This document shows positions 1 to 7,697 of a stretch of 34,625 bases of DNA, piece by piece. Source of the stretch: Leucothrix pacifica. GTDB taxonomy: Bacteria > Pseudomonadota > Gammaproteobacteria > Thiotrichales > Thiotrichaceae. The stretch is from positions 1 through 34,625 of the forward strand of contig NZ_QGKM01000021.1 in the NCBI RefSeq assembly GCF_003172875.1. The letters run 5' to 3'. The translations under genes and the position numbers were made by a program. The notes below the pieces were generated by a model, which worked only from the letters and a program-made list of their open reading frames with translations, ran no database searches and was not told where the DNA came from. Position 1 is the stretch's first letter, and every line of letters begins with the position of its first letter.

Positions 1-210
1 ACTACTCTTGACCATAGCTCTGGTTTGATTGCCACCGAATTGCGTTACCTGTGCCGCTGCGTGCCATGTTGAACCTGATGTTAGTTCGTCACGCTCGACC
101 AGTGCTACGTCAGTCCAGCCTTCGCGAGTCAGGTGATACAGGGTTGAACAACCGGCGATACCGCCACCAATGACAACAACTCGTGCGTGAGACTTAATTT
201 CTTGCGCCAT
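1..210 (-). CDS. FAD-dependent oxidoreductase, DadA/sarcosine dehydrogenase-like (5' end only)
   Basis: The first 70 residues are visible; the rest lies beyond the left edge. After a short polar lead the protein shows the dinucleotide-binding strand-turn-helix VVVIGGGIAG (residues 11-20), then VALVERDELTSGSTWHAAAQ (about 38-57). This GSTWHAA pattern is typical of the DAO-type FAD oxidoreductases that demethylate sarcosine or dimethylglycine, often fused to a GcvT-like folate domain. The start ATG at 210 follows a good ribosome site (AAGGCGG). It is transcribed away from the truncated epimerase. The LysR regulator 1 kb away is of the GcvA type, which often controls glycine/one-carbon genes, so a link is possible but inferred. 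Exact substrate cannot be told from the N-terminus. Confidence 0.85.
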   Translation of the reverse strand, partial: MAQEIKSHARVVVIGGGIAGCSTLYHLTREGWTDVALVERDELTSGSTWHAAAQVTQFGGNQTRAMVKSS

Positions 211-478
211 AATTCCGCCTTAGCATTTTCGGGTTTGAGAACCACTCATCATCTGAAAATTCTTGTGGAGTGACAAACCGAAATTTCTGAATCATAGTTT
301 AAAATTACTGAACTATAAAAAATCAACTGGCCGATAGGCATCAATATGCAAAGCTTTTTTTATTAAAAGGCAAGAGAAAATACCTCCCAAACAGTCAATC
401 CCGACAAATAAACTCTATACTGGAGTCGAGTCATATCAGATCTTCAATGCACTGACCAGCTACGCTAATTTCGATGAG
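211..478. other. Intergenic region with promoter space and degraded epimerase 5' end
   Basis: This stretch separates the divergent oxidoreductase and epimerase genes. It is AT-rich and should hold the oxidoreductase promoter. The epimerase frame is open upstream of its TTG back past 341 but contains no ATG, GTG or TTG. Weak epimerase-like coding (NALTSYANFDEL, about 446-481) appears just ahead of the TTG. No Rossmann glycine motif is found in any plus-strand frame here. Confidence 0.5.
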
Positions 479-1183
479 TTGGAACCCGGCACCGGCGTGC
501 CACGCTTTGATGCCGTGGTTCATTTTGCAGCCGTACCGCGCATATTGATTAATCCCGACAATGAAACCTTTCGCGTCAATACCATGGGAACCTATAACGT
601 GATTGAGGCGGCAACTAAACTGGGTATTCAAAAAATTGTCATCGCCTCCTCTGAAACCACTTACGGTGTCTGTTTTGCTGATGGCGAAGTTGATCCACCC
701 TATTTACCTGTGGATGAGGAGTGTCCGATTGACCCGCCAGATAGTTACGCCTTATCAAAAGTGGTGAATGAAAAAACAGCTCAGGCGTTTCACCGACGAA
801 CTGGTTACGACATCTATGCCTTGCGGATTGGCAATGTAATTGAGCCTCACGAATATGCTGAAAACTTCCCTGGATATTTTGAGAATCCTGCAGTGCGTCG
901 GCGTAATATTTTCTGCTATATCGATGCACGAGACCTTGGACAAATTGTTGATCGTTGCCTGAAAACGGATGGTTTGGGTTTTCAGGTCTTCAATGCTGGC
1001 AATGATAATAATTCTGTGGATCCTCCGGCAGCAGAGCTTGCTGCCACATACTTCCCCAATGCACCCTTAAAACATGAGCTTGAAGGTGAAGAAGCCCTGT
1101 ATTCAAACCGTAAAATTCGTGAAGTATTAGGGTTTAAAGAGCAACACAACTGGCGAAACTACGTAAAACCTAGTCACGAGTGA
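479..1183 (+). CDS. NAD(P)-dependent epimerase/dehydratase, N-terminally truncated (probable pseudogene)
   Basis: The 234 residues match the extended-SDR (NAD-dependent epimerase) fold from its middle onward: FDAVVHFAAVPR (strand 4), TYNVIEAATKLGIQKIV (helix and strand), ASSETTYG with the catalytic Ser/Thr, and the YALSK active-site Tyr-Lys. The C-terminal part YIDARDLGQIV and YSNRKIREVLGF is also typical. Full-length members have about 290-310 residues and open with a GxxGxxG NAD-binding motif near residue 10. Here that first 55-60 residues is absent, and the only start is a TTG with no clear ribosome site. Without the Rossmann turn the product should not bind NAD(P). I read it as the 3' remnant of a once intact sugar-nucleotide or uronate dehydrogenase-like gene. 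A sequencing error could not by itself restore it, because no glycine motif lies upstream. Confidence 0.75.
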   Translation: MEPGTGVPRFDAVVHFAAVPRILINPDNETFRVNTMGTYNVIEAATKLGIQKIVIASSETTYGVCFADGEVDPPYLPVDEECPIDPPDSYALSKVVNEKTAQAFHRRTGYDIYALRIGNVIEPHEYAENFPGYFENPAVRRRNIFCYIDARDLGQIVDRCLKTDGLGFQVFNAGNDNNSVDPPAAELAATYFPNAPLKHELEGEEALYSNRKIREVLGFKEQHNWRNYVKPSHE

Positions 1184-1200
1184 TGAAACGGGAGTGACAA

Positions 1201-1252
1201 TCATCAGGTACTGCTTTATGGTTTAATTCTATTAAATCACCCTGCCTGATGA
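1201..1252. repeat. 8-bp inverted repeat ahead of the LysR gene
   Basis: TCATCAGG (1201-1208) and CCTGATGA (1245-1252) are perfect reverse complements, 36 bases apart, ending four bases before the LysR start codon. It could be a site for autoregulation or a long-loop hairpin that ends epimerase transcription. No U-tract follows, so a terminator is less likely. Confidence 0.35.
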
Positions 1253-1255
1253 CTG

Positions 1256-2179
1256 ATGAAACACTCACTCCCGCCACTCGATAGCCTTAAAGCTTTCGAA
1301 GCTGCTGCCCGCCACTTAAGCTTTAGTCTTGCCGCAGATGAGCTATGCATCACCAAAGGTGCAGTCAGCCACCAAATCCGCAAACTAGAAGAGCAATTAC
1401 AATGCCGTCTGTTTAAACGCGCAGTGCGGCAAGTGTACTTAACCGATGCGGGTCAGACTTTATTGCACACCACGCAGCGCTTATTTAAAGACTTAGGCGA
1501 TACCCTGTCTCAGTTAAGTGGTGAGAATCAACAGGCAGGAGTTAGTATTGCTGCGACGACTTATGTGGCAGCGCGCTGGCTGTCATCACGAATTAGCCAG
1601 TTTAACGAGCAGCATCCTGATGTGACGATTTTACTGCAACACTCAGTGAACTCTGCGGATTTCAAACTGGGCGATGTCGATCTGGCGATCCGCTGGGGAC
1701 CTTGCAAAGGTCGCGCAGACAGGAATCGCTTTGGAGAGATTCCTATGGGGTTGTTTCCGGCTGCCAGCCCTCAGCTATTGGCTCGCTATGGTATTGATAA
1801 TGCAATCGCCACGATCAAGCCCTTTGCAGCTGCACAATTACTGGAAGCGCCATTTAATCAAATGACTTTATTGTGCGAAGACAGACCGCAAGACACTTGG
1901 CAGGAGTGGCTAGACGCCAATATGCCCGAACCTCTCGGACTGGAAAATCCACGGCGCGTCATTAGTGATGCCAATGTACGGGTGCAGGCTGCGGTTGATG
2001 GCCAGGGGCTGATTATGGCAGACGATTTGATGCGAAATGAGTTGAACAATGAGCTTCTGATTACGCCATTTTTGGAGGTACTGGAAGGCTATGGCTATGC
2101 GTTGATGAGCTCGCCTACGCGGATTCATGGAGGGAATGCGTCGCTCGTCAAAGAATGGTTTCAAGAGCATTCACACTAG
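1256..2179 (+). CDS. LysR-family transcriptional regulator, GcvA-like
   Basis: The protein has 307 residues, the usual LysR length. The N-terminal winged helix-turn-helix covers about residues 1-65: PLDSLKAFEAAARHLSFSLA, then the recognition helix region with KGAVSHQIRKLEEQL, then LFKR and LTDAGQ. The PLxxLxxFEAAARxxSF opening and AVSHQI are hallmarks of the GcvA/AmpR branch. Residues 90-305 form the LysR_substrate domain, including VDLAIRWGPC and a late DGQGLIMAD strand. The effector is not readable from sequence. Regulators of this branch commonly act on a divergent or adjacent catabolic gene. The nearest candidates are the truncated epimerase and, beyond it, the FAD oxidoreductase. The ATG at 1256 is chosen because homologues begin a few residues before the PPLDSL segment. 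Confidence 0.92.
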   Translation: MKHSLPPLDSLKAFEAAARHLSFSLAADELCITKGAVSHQIRKLEEQLQCRLFKRAVRQVYLTDAGQTLLHTTQRLFKDLGDTLSQLSGENQQAGVSIAATTYVAARWLSSRISQFNEQHPDVTILLQHSVNSADFKLGDVDLAIRWGPCKGRADRNRFGEIPMGLFPAASPQLLARYGIDNAIATIKPFAAAQLLEAPFNQMTLLCEDRPQDTWQEWLDANMPEPLGLENPRRVISDANVRVQAAVDGQGLIMADDLMRNELNNELLITPFLEVLEGYGYALMSSPTRIHGGNASLVKEWFQEHSH

Positions 2180-2204
2180 CTCGCCTCTAGCAATCAATAT
2201 ACAA

Positions 2205-2223
2205 AAAGGTCATAATAACCTTT
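2205..2223. promoter_or_regulatory. Palindromic operator candidate for the toxin-antitoxin operon
   Basis: AAAGGT (2205-2210) and ACCTTT (2218-2223) are perfect 6-bp inverted arms around CATAATA. The site sits about 30 bases upstream of the antitoxin start, where Phd/YefM-type antitoxins normally bind to repress their own operon. The role is inferred from position. Confidence 0.45.
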
Positions 2224-2251
2224 ATAACCAACTAAAATAAGGAGTACCACC

Positions 2252-2536
2252 ATGTCAACCACCGCAATTTCTGTTGCTGATGCTAAAAGTCGGATTTCCG
2301 AACTAATTGCTAAAAGCCAACACACCCACACTCGTTTTATGATTACACGACGCAATAAACCTGTCGCTGCCTTAGTTAGCCTGGAAGACTTACAGCGCCT
2401 TGAACAATACGAAGAAAGACAAGGCTTGGCTGCAATCGCAGGAACATGGGAAGGCTTTGACGAAGTTGAATCTGGCATCGGCGATATAGCAACCTTACGC
2501 AGCTCAGGAGGGATGGGACGAGATGTATCTCTTTGA
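2252..2536 (+). CDS. Type II antitoxin, Phd/YefM family
   Basis: This 94-residue protein has the Phd/YefM fold. The N-terminal DNA-binding part shows SVADAKSRISELIAKSQ (7-23), then a hairpin with RFMITRRNKPVAALVSLEDL (30-49), where RRNKPVAALV is the family signature. The C-terminal tail is acidic and flexible, as expected for the toxin-neutralising segment. A clear ribosome site (AAGGAG) lies eight bases before the ATG. The stop overlaps the downstream PIN-domain gene by 14 bp, so the two are translationally coupled. The antitoxin should bind and inactivate the PIN toxin and, with it, repress the operon, likely at the palindrome just upstream. Confidence 0.93.
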   Translation: MSTTAISVADAKSRISELIAKSQHTHTRFMITRRNKPVAALVSLEDLQRLEQYEERQGLAAIAGTWEGFDEVESGIGDIATLRSSGGMGRDVSL

Positions 2537-2924
2537 TACGGATATTTTGACCAACATTGTTAAACCTCGCCCTTCTCCTCGTTTGTTACAACGTCTCGGA
2601 GAGGTGTCACAATCACAACAATTTGTGTCTACTATTACAATCTCAGAGATTGTTTACGGTGCCGAGAAAAGTCACCGACCTGCTTACCACCTAAACAACC
2701 TAGAGAATGTGTTATTACCTGCCGTGAATATAGCAGGCTTTGATGCTAAAGCGGCTTATGTGTGCGGACGGATTCGTGCTGATCTGGAGAAAAAAGGGAC
2801 TCCGCTGGATCTGGCTGATCTGGAAATAGCATCGATAGCAATTGCTAATGACTTTATATTAGTGACTAATAATACTCGGCATTTCGAGCGAATTGAGCAG
2901 CTCCGGTATGAGAATTGGCTGTGA
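2523..2924 (+). CDS. vapC: PIN-domain ribonuclease toxin, VapC type
   Basis: This 133-residue protein matches VapC toxins in length and in its acidic active site. MYLFDTDIL supplies the first aspartates (D5, D7), TISEIVYGAE supplies E42, and PLDLADLEIAS supplies D96/D99. VTNNTRHF near residue 114 is the usual last motif. PIN toxins are Mg-dependent RNases, many of which cut initiator tRNA or rRNA; the target here is not predictable. It is partnered with the overlapping Phd-type antitoxin, a common pairing in proteobacteria. All key residues appear intact, so the module is probably functional. Confidence 0.93.
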   Translation: MYLFDTDILTNIVKPRPSPRLLQRLGEVSQSQQFVSTITISEIVYGAEKSHRPAYHLNNLENVLLPAVNIAGFDAKAAYVCGRIRADLEKKGTPLDLADLEIASIAIANDFILVTNNTRHFERIEQLRYENWL

Positions 2925-3072
2925 GCTTCAGTTTTCTACTCAAACCTCACAAGATAGCCGAACTATTACTTCAATCGCAGCACGTAAACTCACTACCAAC
3001 AATAATTACCACATCTGAAATCAGCAACGCTGCGTAAATAAGTACAACTCTCTCATACCAATAAACATAAAA

Positions 3073-3867
3073 ATGATTAAAACCTCTTTTACCCTTATTC
3101 TATTTTCACTGGCGATTAGTACATTAAGTGTGCCTACCTTAGCCGCAGAAACAACCCCAAAAACTGATTTTCCAGAATCATTCACCACATCTGCTACCGC
3201 CAAAGTAGGCATAAAATCAGCCTGGTACGATAATGCTACAACCCGCTACGCCCACGGTGTACTAGGCGACGCCATCGAAGCCGGTTCACTACACGCAAAA
3301 ACCACTGATGGTCGCACGCTGTCAGTCACACTCGATACAGCACATGTATTTGAAGACATCAAAACCCGCTTAGCCGACCTTGACGGTGATGGCCGTAATG
3401 AGATTATTACCATACGCAGCCACAATCAAAAAGGTGGTCAAATAGCGGTTTATGGCGTCACTGCAAGTTCGCCCAATACATTGTCTTTAGTCGCCAGCAC
3501 GCCTTACATTGGCCAAACTTACCGTTGGTTAGCGCCTGTTGGTATTGCAGATTTTAATAAAGATGGTGCGATGGATATCGCTTATATTGATCGTCCACAT
3601 TTGGCCAAAATACTTCGGGTGTGGAGCTATAAAAACGGTGGCCTAAGCCAAGTGGCACAAGCACAAGGTCTGACCAATCACAGTATCGGGCATGATTATA
3701 TTACGGGTGGTGTGCAACGATGTGGAGCAGATGCTTCAATGATTACGGTGGACTCCAACTGGACGCGCCTGATCAAAACTACATATGGCGGCGGCAAACT
3801 GACGAGTCAGGACATTGGCTCCTATACCGGTGCAGCCAGTGCAAGTGCTGCTTTAAACTGTCAATAA
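3073..3867 (+). CDS. Secreted FG-GAP/VCBS repeat protein
   Basis: Residues 1-24 form a signal peptide (hydrophobic ILFSLAISTLSV, cleavage near TLAA). Two calcium-binding FG-GAP-type repeats are visible: LADLDGDGRNEI at about 100-111 and IADFNKDGAMDIAYID at about 158-173, each with the DxDxDG-like loop. The remainder fits a partial beta-propeller. It is only 264 residues, too short for a full seven-blade propeller. It is probably exported and may bind ligands or surfaces. No ribosome site is obvious and no operon partner is evident. It converges with the DUF2277 gene 19 bases downstream. Confidence 0.8.
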   Translation: MIKTSFTLILFSLAISTLSVPTLAAETTPKTDFPESFTTSATAKVGIKSAWYDNATTRYAHGVLGDAIEAGSLHAKTTDGRTLSVTLDTAHVFEDIKTRLADLDGDGRNEIITIRSHNQKGGQIAVYGVTASSPNTLSLVASTPYIGQTYRWLAPVGIADFNKDGAMDIAYIDRPHLAKILRVWSYKNGGLSQVAQAQGLTNHSIGHDYITGGVQRCGADASMITVDSNWTRLIKTTYGGGKLTSQDIGSYTGAASASAALNCQ

Positions 3868-3886
3868 TCACGAGTCTACAAGTCAG

Positions 3887-4156
3887 TTAAGTCCCAAAAC
3901 GCTTGGCTGACCGCGCCTTAGCTTTCTCAGCCTCTAACTCCCGATTCTTTGGCGTCGCATTGATCAACAGAGAGTCGATCAACTCCCTCGCGGCTGCTTC
4001 AACTTTCTCAACAGCACGTTCAAACGCTAACTCATTGGCTCTAGAAGGCTTTGTTGTGCCACTTAATTTGCGAACGAATTGTAATGCTGAAGCATGTACT
4101 TCTGCATCCGTTGCAGGTGGCTCGAAGTTGGCAAGTGTTTTAATATTCCGGCACAT
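3887..4156 (-). CDS. DUF2277 family protein
   Basis: This 89-residue protein is an end-to-end match to the DUF2277 pattern: MCRNIKTLANFEPPATDAEV at the N-terminus, ALQFVRKLSGTTKPSRANE in the middle and a helical, charged C-terminus. The family is small, cytosolic and of unknown function, and is widespread in bacteria. A ribosome site (AAGGAA) precedes the ATG at 4156 by seven bases. It stands alone, convergent with the FG-GAP gene and divergent from the lectin/DUF4174 gene. Confidence 0.92.
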   Translation of the reverse strand: MCRNIKTLANFEPPATDAEVHASALQFVRKLSGTTKPSRANELAFERAVEKVEAAARELIDSLLINATPKNRELEAEKAKARSAKRFGT

Positions 4157-4416
4157 AATAATTCCTTAAGGTCGATGAAGCTAGCTCAATCATAAGGCAT
4201 ACCTCCACTATCATAAACTCACCAATCAGAAATACGGTATACTTGAAGTCATTGTAAATTAATGTAATTTTCATGATACATCGTGCCTAAGTATTATAAT
4301 TTGAGTAGACATAATTGAGCCGTGTACACACACGAGCACCCTTTGCCTGTACCGACTCATCCATCAAACCCATACTCAGATCAGGCGCAGAGTCCTGACA
4401 CCAAGGAATCACACTT

Positions 4417-5340
4417 ATGATGAAACTCACTTTATTACCGCTTACAGCTATCGCATTTCTTTCCGTTGCGGGCACCTCTCAGGCAGCTGCTCCTGATTTA
4501 AAAACACCCGGCCCGGTGATTTATCTGGCTGATAATCTTGATGAAGCGGATAATCTGGGCTGGTGCATCGATACTGTGGGGCGTGGGTTTTCTGACAAAT
4601 TACACACGCACTCCTGCAAGCCGAATGGCGGTGATGTGCAATTCATGCATAGCGCTGACACACTACAAATAAGCTCAGCCACCTATGACAATAAGTGTGC
4701 GACTATGTTAGATGCTGTTCCGAAGGCTGGCACTAAACTGGGTCTGTTGGATTGCCAAGCGAATGCAGCGAGTCAACAATTCGACTACAGCACTACCGAG
4801 GGTACTTTTCACCCCAATAGCAATGCTGACTTATGTCTAAGTGTTGGCAACGGTAGTCGCTCAGCGGGGCCATTTATGTCAAGAGATTTATCGCTTACTG
4901 CTTGCGATAGTACGGATACAAAATTCAAACAATGGAAGATCCTAATGAAACCAGTTGAGCAACTATCTGCAACCAAGGCATTGAGTGAATTCGCTTGGAA
5001 AAAGCGTCAGATAGTCGTGTTTACGCCTAGCGCTGATGACCCGAGAATGCGCAATTTCAATACGATTCAACGTAACTTCGCGGATGACTTTGCAGAGCGC
5101 TTTTTACAGGTTTGGGTAGCTGAGGCTGACAAGCGAGTCACACTTGCCGGTAAGCCAAGAAGCGATGTATCAGCCGAGAGCTTTTATCAGCGTTTTCAGG
5201 TAAAGCCGAATGAATTTCGAATCGTACTGATAGGTTATGATCAGGGTGAAAAACTCAGGCAGTCAGAGCTCAATATAGATTACCTACTGGGTACCATTGA
5301 CCAAATGCCAATGCGCCAGCAGGAGATGCGTTCGCAGTAA
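4417..5340 (+). CDS. Secreted ricin-type lectin / DUF4174 fusion protein
   Basis: A signal peptide covers residues 1-24 (LTLLPLTAIAFLSVAG, cleavage near SQAA). Residues about 30-185 look like a ricin-type beta-trefoil: GWCIDTVG, KCATMLDAV, LCLSVGNG and a closing FKQWKI, with several cysteines. From about residue 188 the sequence changes to DUF4174: FAWKKRQIVVFTPSADDPRM at the start, and FRIVLIGYDQGEKLRQSE with the highly typical closing IDQMPMRQQEMRSQ. DUF4174 proteins are thioredoxin-like periplasmic proteins of unknown role. The lectin part suggests carbohydrate binding outside the cytoplasm. AAGGA at 4403 sets the start at the first of two adjacent ATG codons. The fusion order is seen directly; the function is not known. 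Confidence 0.8.
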   Translation: MMKLTLLPLTAIAFLSVAGTSQAAAPDLKTPGPVIYLADNLDEADNLGWCIDTVGRGFSDKLHTHSCKPNGGDVQFMHSADTLQISSATYDNKCATMLDAVPKAGTKLGLLDCQANAASQQFDYSTTEGTFHPNSNADLCLSVGNGSRSAGPFMSRDLSLTACDSTDTKFKQWKILMKPVEQLSATKALSEFAWKKRQIVVFTPSADDPRMRNFNTIQRNFADDFAERFLQVWVAEADKRVTLAGKPRSDVSAESFYQRFQVKPNEFRIVLIGYDQGEKLRQSELNIDYLLGTIDQMPMRQQEMRSQ

Positions 5341-5367
5341 TCAGTAAGCAATCATCGCGTGAAGCGA

Positions 5368-6195
5368 CTAGCTCCAGGCAAACATACTCGACTTAACCTT
5401 CAGAATCTCAAGTTCGTACACATCAGAACAAGCCGTGTTAACTACGCCATAACAAACCTGTAGTGGCAATAGATGCTCTTCACGAGGATGGCAGAAACGC
5501 GCGCCCTTAGCCTCTTCCCAATCGATAAGTCGCTGGGTTCGCTCCTGTTCAGGCAAGTCACGACTGCTGCAAGTCTCGATTAGCCAAGCCTCAAAAGACT
5601 CATTCAAATCCTTCGAATTAGCTGTCTTATTTAAGAAGAACGCTTTCATATTGTGGAATGAAAATCCTGAGCCAAGCACCAATACATTCTTCTTATGAAG
5701 TGACTGTAAAGCTCGACCCATTTCGACATGTACTTCAGCATCTAGCGAGTTTACTAAGGACAACTGAATACAGGGAATATCCGCTTCCGGATACATAATC
5801 GTCAGGGGCACAAATAAGCCGTGATCGAAGCCACGCGAATCATCTAACTTAGCCTCAATACCGCTAGCACTCAACGACTCATAGATCTCACTAGCCAATT
5901 CAGGCTTACCCGGACAAGGATACTTAACCTCGTAAGTCTCAGGCGGGAATCCATAATAATCGTAAATCAGCGATGGATTCGCAGCGGAGGTAATCGTAGG
6001 GACAGACTCCTCCCAATGCGCACTCACCACCACAATTGCGTCCGGTTTTGGAAAGCTGGCAGTGATCTCTTTCAGGCAAGTCACCATCTCCTGATGGCCC
6101 GGATCATCCAGTAGAGGCATCGGGCCACCACCGTGAGAAATGAACAGTGCTTTAGGTAAAGATCTCAAATTAAATACTCGCTTTAATACCGTCAA
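5368..6195 (-). CDS. Class III extradiol ring-cleavage dioxygenase, DODA (YgiD-like) family
   Basis: This 275-residue protein belongs to the LigB-type, DODA-like extradiol dioxygenases. Metal and active-site histidines appear in order: H21 in LFISHGGGP, H60 in VVVSAHWEES, H125 in GFDHGLFVP and H181 in GFSFHNMKAF. The family opens catechol-type rings such as DOPA with non-haem Fe(II) or uses Zn(II); the substrate here is unknown. The gene overlaps the NmrA-like reductase by 26 bp, so both are co-transcribed and perhaps act on the same aromatic or quinone compound. The start is uncertain: TTG at 6195 has an AGGA ahead of it, while TTG at 6168 just after the neighbour's stop is the alternative. 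Confidence 0.9.
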   Translation of the reverse strand: MTVLKRVFNLRSLPKALFISHGGGPMPLLDDPGHQEMVTCLKEITASFPKPDAIVVVSAHWEESVPTITSAANPSLIYDYYGFPPETYEVKYPCPGKPELASEIYESLSASGIEAKLDDSRGFDHGLFVPLTIMYPEADIPCIQLSLVNSLDAEVHVEMGRALQSLHKKNVLVLGSGFSFHNMKAFFLNKTANSKDLNESFEAWLIETCSSRDLPEQERTQRLIDWEEAKGARFCHPREEHLLPLQVCYGVVNTACSDVYELEILKVKSSMFAWS

Positions 6196-7021
6196 AAAAG
6201 TCCTGCCAGCTTATATGCTCACGACCCGCAGCGATAGAGAATTGACTTGGATTATTAGATTTACCTTCACGAATTCCTTGGTAGATTCCAGCAATAACCG
6301 TACCGATGAAATCACCTAATTCTGCAACACGATCTTCGCGATAATCCTCCACTGACATTGCTGTATAACTCAGGTCAACGCCATAGGCATCACTCATATA
6401 ATCGGCGAGTTGAGACTGTGTGATAGCTTCACCATGTAAGTTATAAGTCTGGCCATTATGCTTGTCTTCAGTGAGTATTCTGGCGTAGGCATAAGCCAGT
6501 TCCGTACGGGTTGTATAGCCACACTTACCATCTGCCGCGCAGTTGAAAATACCACCAGCTTTTACGTAGTTATCTACGTACTCAAGATCCGGTTCTATGT
6601 AAATGCCATTGCGACCGATCACCCAATCTAAACCACTATTGATTACATCCTGTTCGGTCTGACGGTTGCTCTGAATAACAGGAGAAAATGCAGTATCCTC
6701 CTCTGCTCCCTGAACACTGGTGTAAACGATCTTTTTCACACCGTTTTTCTTAGCAGCCTCAATCACATTGCGGTGTTGTTGAATCCGCGCATCCGGTGCA
6801 TCCATGCCAGACACTAACAGTATGACATCAACAGATTTTAAAGATGCTTCCAAGGCTTCAGGATCATTGTAATCACCCGGTCGTACCTCAATACCCAAAC
6901 CTTTAGCATTATCGGGAGTGCGCGCTAAACCAATGATGTCCTGTTTAGGCATCACCTCAGCCAGTGCATTAACAATCTCTGTTCCTAATTTTCCGCTTGC
7001 TGCGGTCACCGCGATTTTCAT
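6170..7021 (-). CDS. NmrA/QorB-like NAD(P)H-dependent quinone reductase (SDR fold)
   Basis: The 283-residue protein starts MKIAVTAASGKLG, the atypical-SDR NAD(P)-binding turn (GASGxxG type). It continues with ILLVSGMDAP, NVIEAAKKNGVKKIVYTSVQ and GLDWVIGRNGIYIEP, all typical of the NmrA/QorB (YtfG) group, which reduces quinones or senses NADPH. The C-terminal half, with TYNLHGEAITQSQLADYMS, is the usual substrate part. A strong AGGAGA precedes the ATG by eight bases. The stop lies inside the extradiol dioxygenase gene, giving translational coupling and a likely two-gene aromatic/quinone unit. Length is normal and no defect is seen. Confidence 0.9.
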   Translation of the reverse strand: MKIAVTAASGKLGTEIVNALAEVMPKQDIIGLARTPDNAKGLGIEVRPGDYNDPEALEASLKSVDVILLVSGMDAPDARIQQHRNVIEAAKKNGVKKIVYTSVQGAEEDTAFSPVIQSNRQTEQDVINSGLDWVIGRNGIYIEPDLEYVDNYVKAGGIFNCAADGKCGYTTRTELAYAYARILTEDKHNGQTYNLHGEAITQSQLADYMSDAYGVDLSYTAMSVEDYREDRVAELGDFIGTVIAGIYQGIREGKSNNPSQFSIAAGREHISWQDFFDGIKASI

Positions 7022-7146
7022 GTGGACTCTCCTGAGATAGCTTAATGGTTCAAGAAATAAGCTGTCGATTATGGCTCAAACGGGCATCTCTGATAAGGTA
7101 CGGAAAATCGAATTGATTTATCTGTTTTTGGGCATAATCGATTAAT

Positions 7147-7195
7147 GGTTGATACTGCTAAGCAACCAGAACAGTGCGTATGAACAGTATCAACC
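7147..7195. repeat. Perfect 11-bp inverted repeat in an intergenic region
   Basis: GGTTGATACTG (7147-7157) and CAGTATCAACC (7185-7195) are exact reverse complements with 27 bases between. The repeat lies between the OsmC stop and the NmrA-like start, both minus-strand genes. It could be an operator for the downstream gene pair, whose relatives are often controlled by HxlR-type regulators, or a hairpin in the leader. No U-tract is present, so it is not a simple terminator. Confidence 0.6.
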
Positions 7196-7226
7196 TATTA
7201 GTGCTGCATTAACCTAACAGGTATTT

Positions 7227-7652
7227 TTAGGTGGTCTCTATTGTCATCTCAAGATCAACAGGACATTTCAAAGCCCGTGCAACCATGCAAAGATCATGTG
7301 CCTTCTGCACGATACGGTCAGCTGATTTTTCCTTACCTTCTTCTACAGTAACAACGGGGCGAATAACGATCCGCTTAAAGTTGTAACCCGCCTTCTCTTC
7401 TTTGCTCAATTCCCCTTCTGCCGTTGAGGTGTATGATTTGATTTCCAAACCTGATTTTGAAGAAATCAACAACACATAATTGGCTAAGCAAGCCTCAGCT
7501 GCTACAACCAGAATATGTTCAGGGCAAAACCGATCCGAATCATGCGGAGAACCCACTGGAAGCACAGGCAAATCACCGATTTGAATTTCGCCTTTTTCAG
7601 CCTCACCAGTCCATCTATAGGCTGTCTGATAATTTAGTGGAATGTCACTCAT
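7227..7652 (-). CDS. OsmC/Ohr family protein
   Basis: This 141-residue protein matches OsmC-like proteins in length. The first redox cysteine lies in the central helix (HILVVAAEACLANYVLLI) and is followed by the expected LEIKSYTSTAEGEL strand. The second lies in a late helix (AHDLCMVARALKCPVDLEMT). The family reduces organic hydroperoxides through a cysteine pair in a domain-swapped dimer, though many members are uncharacterised. An AAGGA ribosome site precedes the ATG. It lies 45 bases after a second, unlike OsmC-type gene, which suggests a small oxidative-stress operon with the esterase upstream. Confidence 0.88.
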   Translation of the reverse strand: MSDIPLNYQTAYRWTGEAEKGEIQIGDLPVLPVGSPHDSDRFCPEHILVVAAEACLANYVLLISSKSGLEIKSYTSTAEGELSKEEKAGYNFKRIVIRPVVTVEEGKEKSADRIVQKAHDLCMVARALKCPVDLEMTIETT

Positions 7653-7697
7653 TTTCTTAGTCCTTAATTTTTATACGAATTTCCGTATTTTCTGTTA

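Noticed and set aside
639-929. Minus-strand open frame inside the epimerase region
   Set aside because: The sense strand encodes conserved epimerase motifs; the antisense product is rich in His/Arg/Gln and looks like a shadow.
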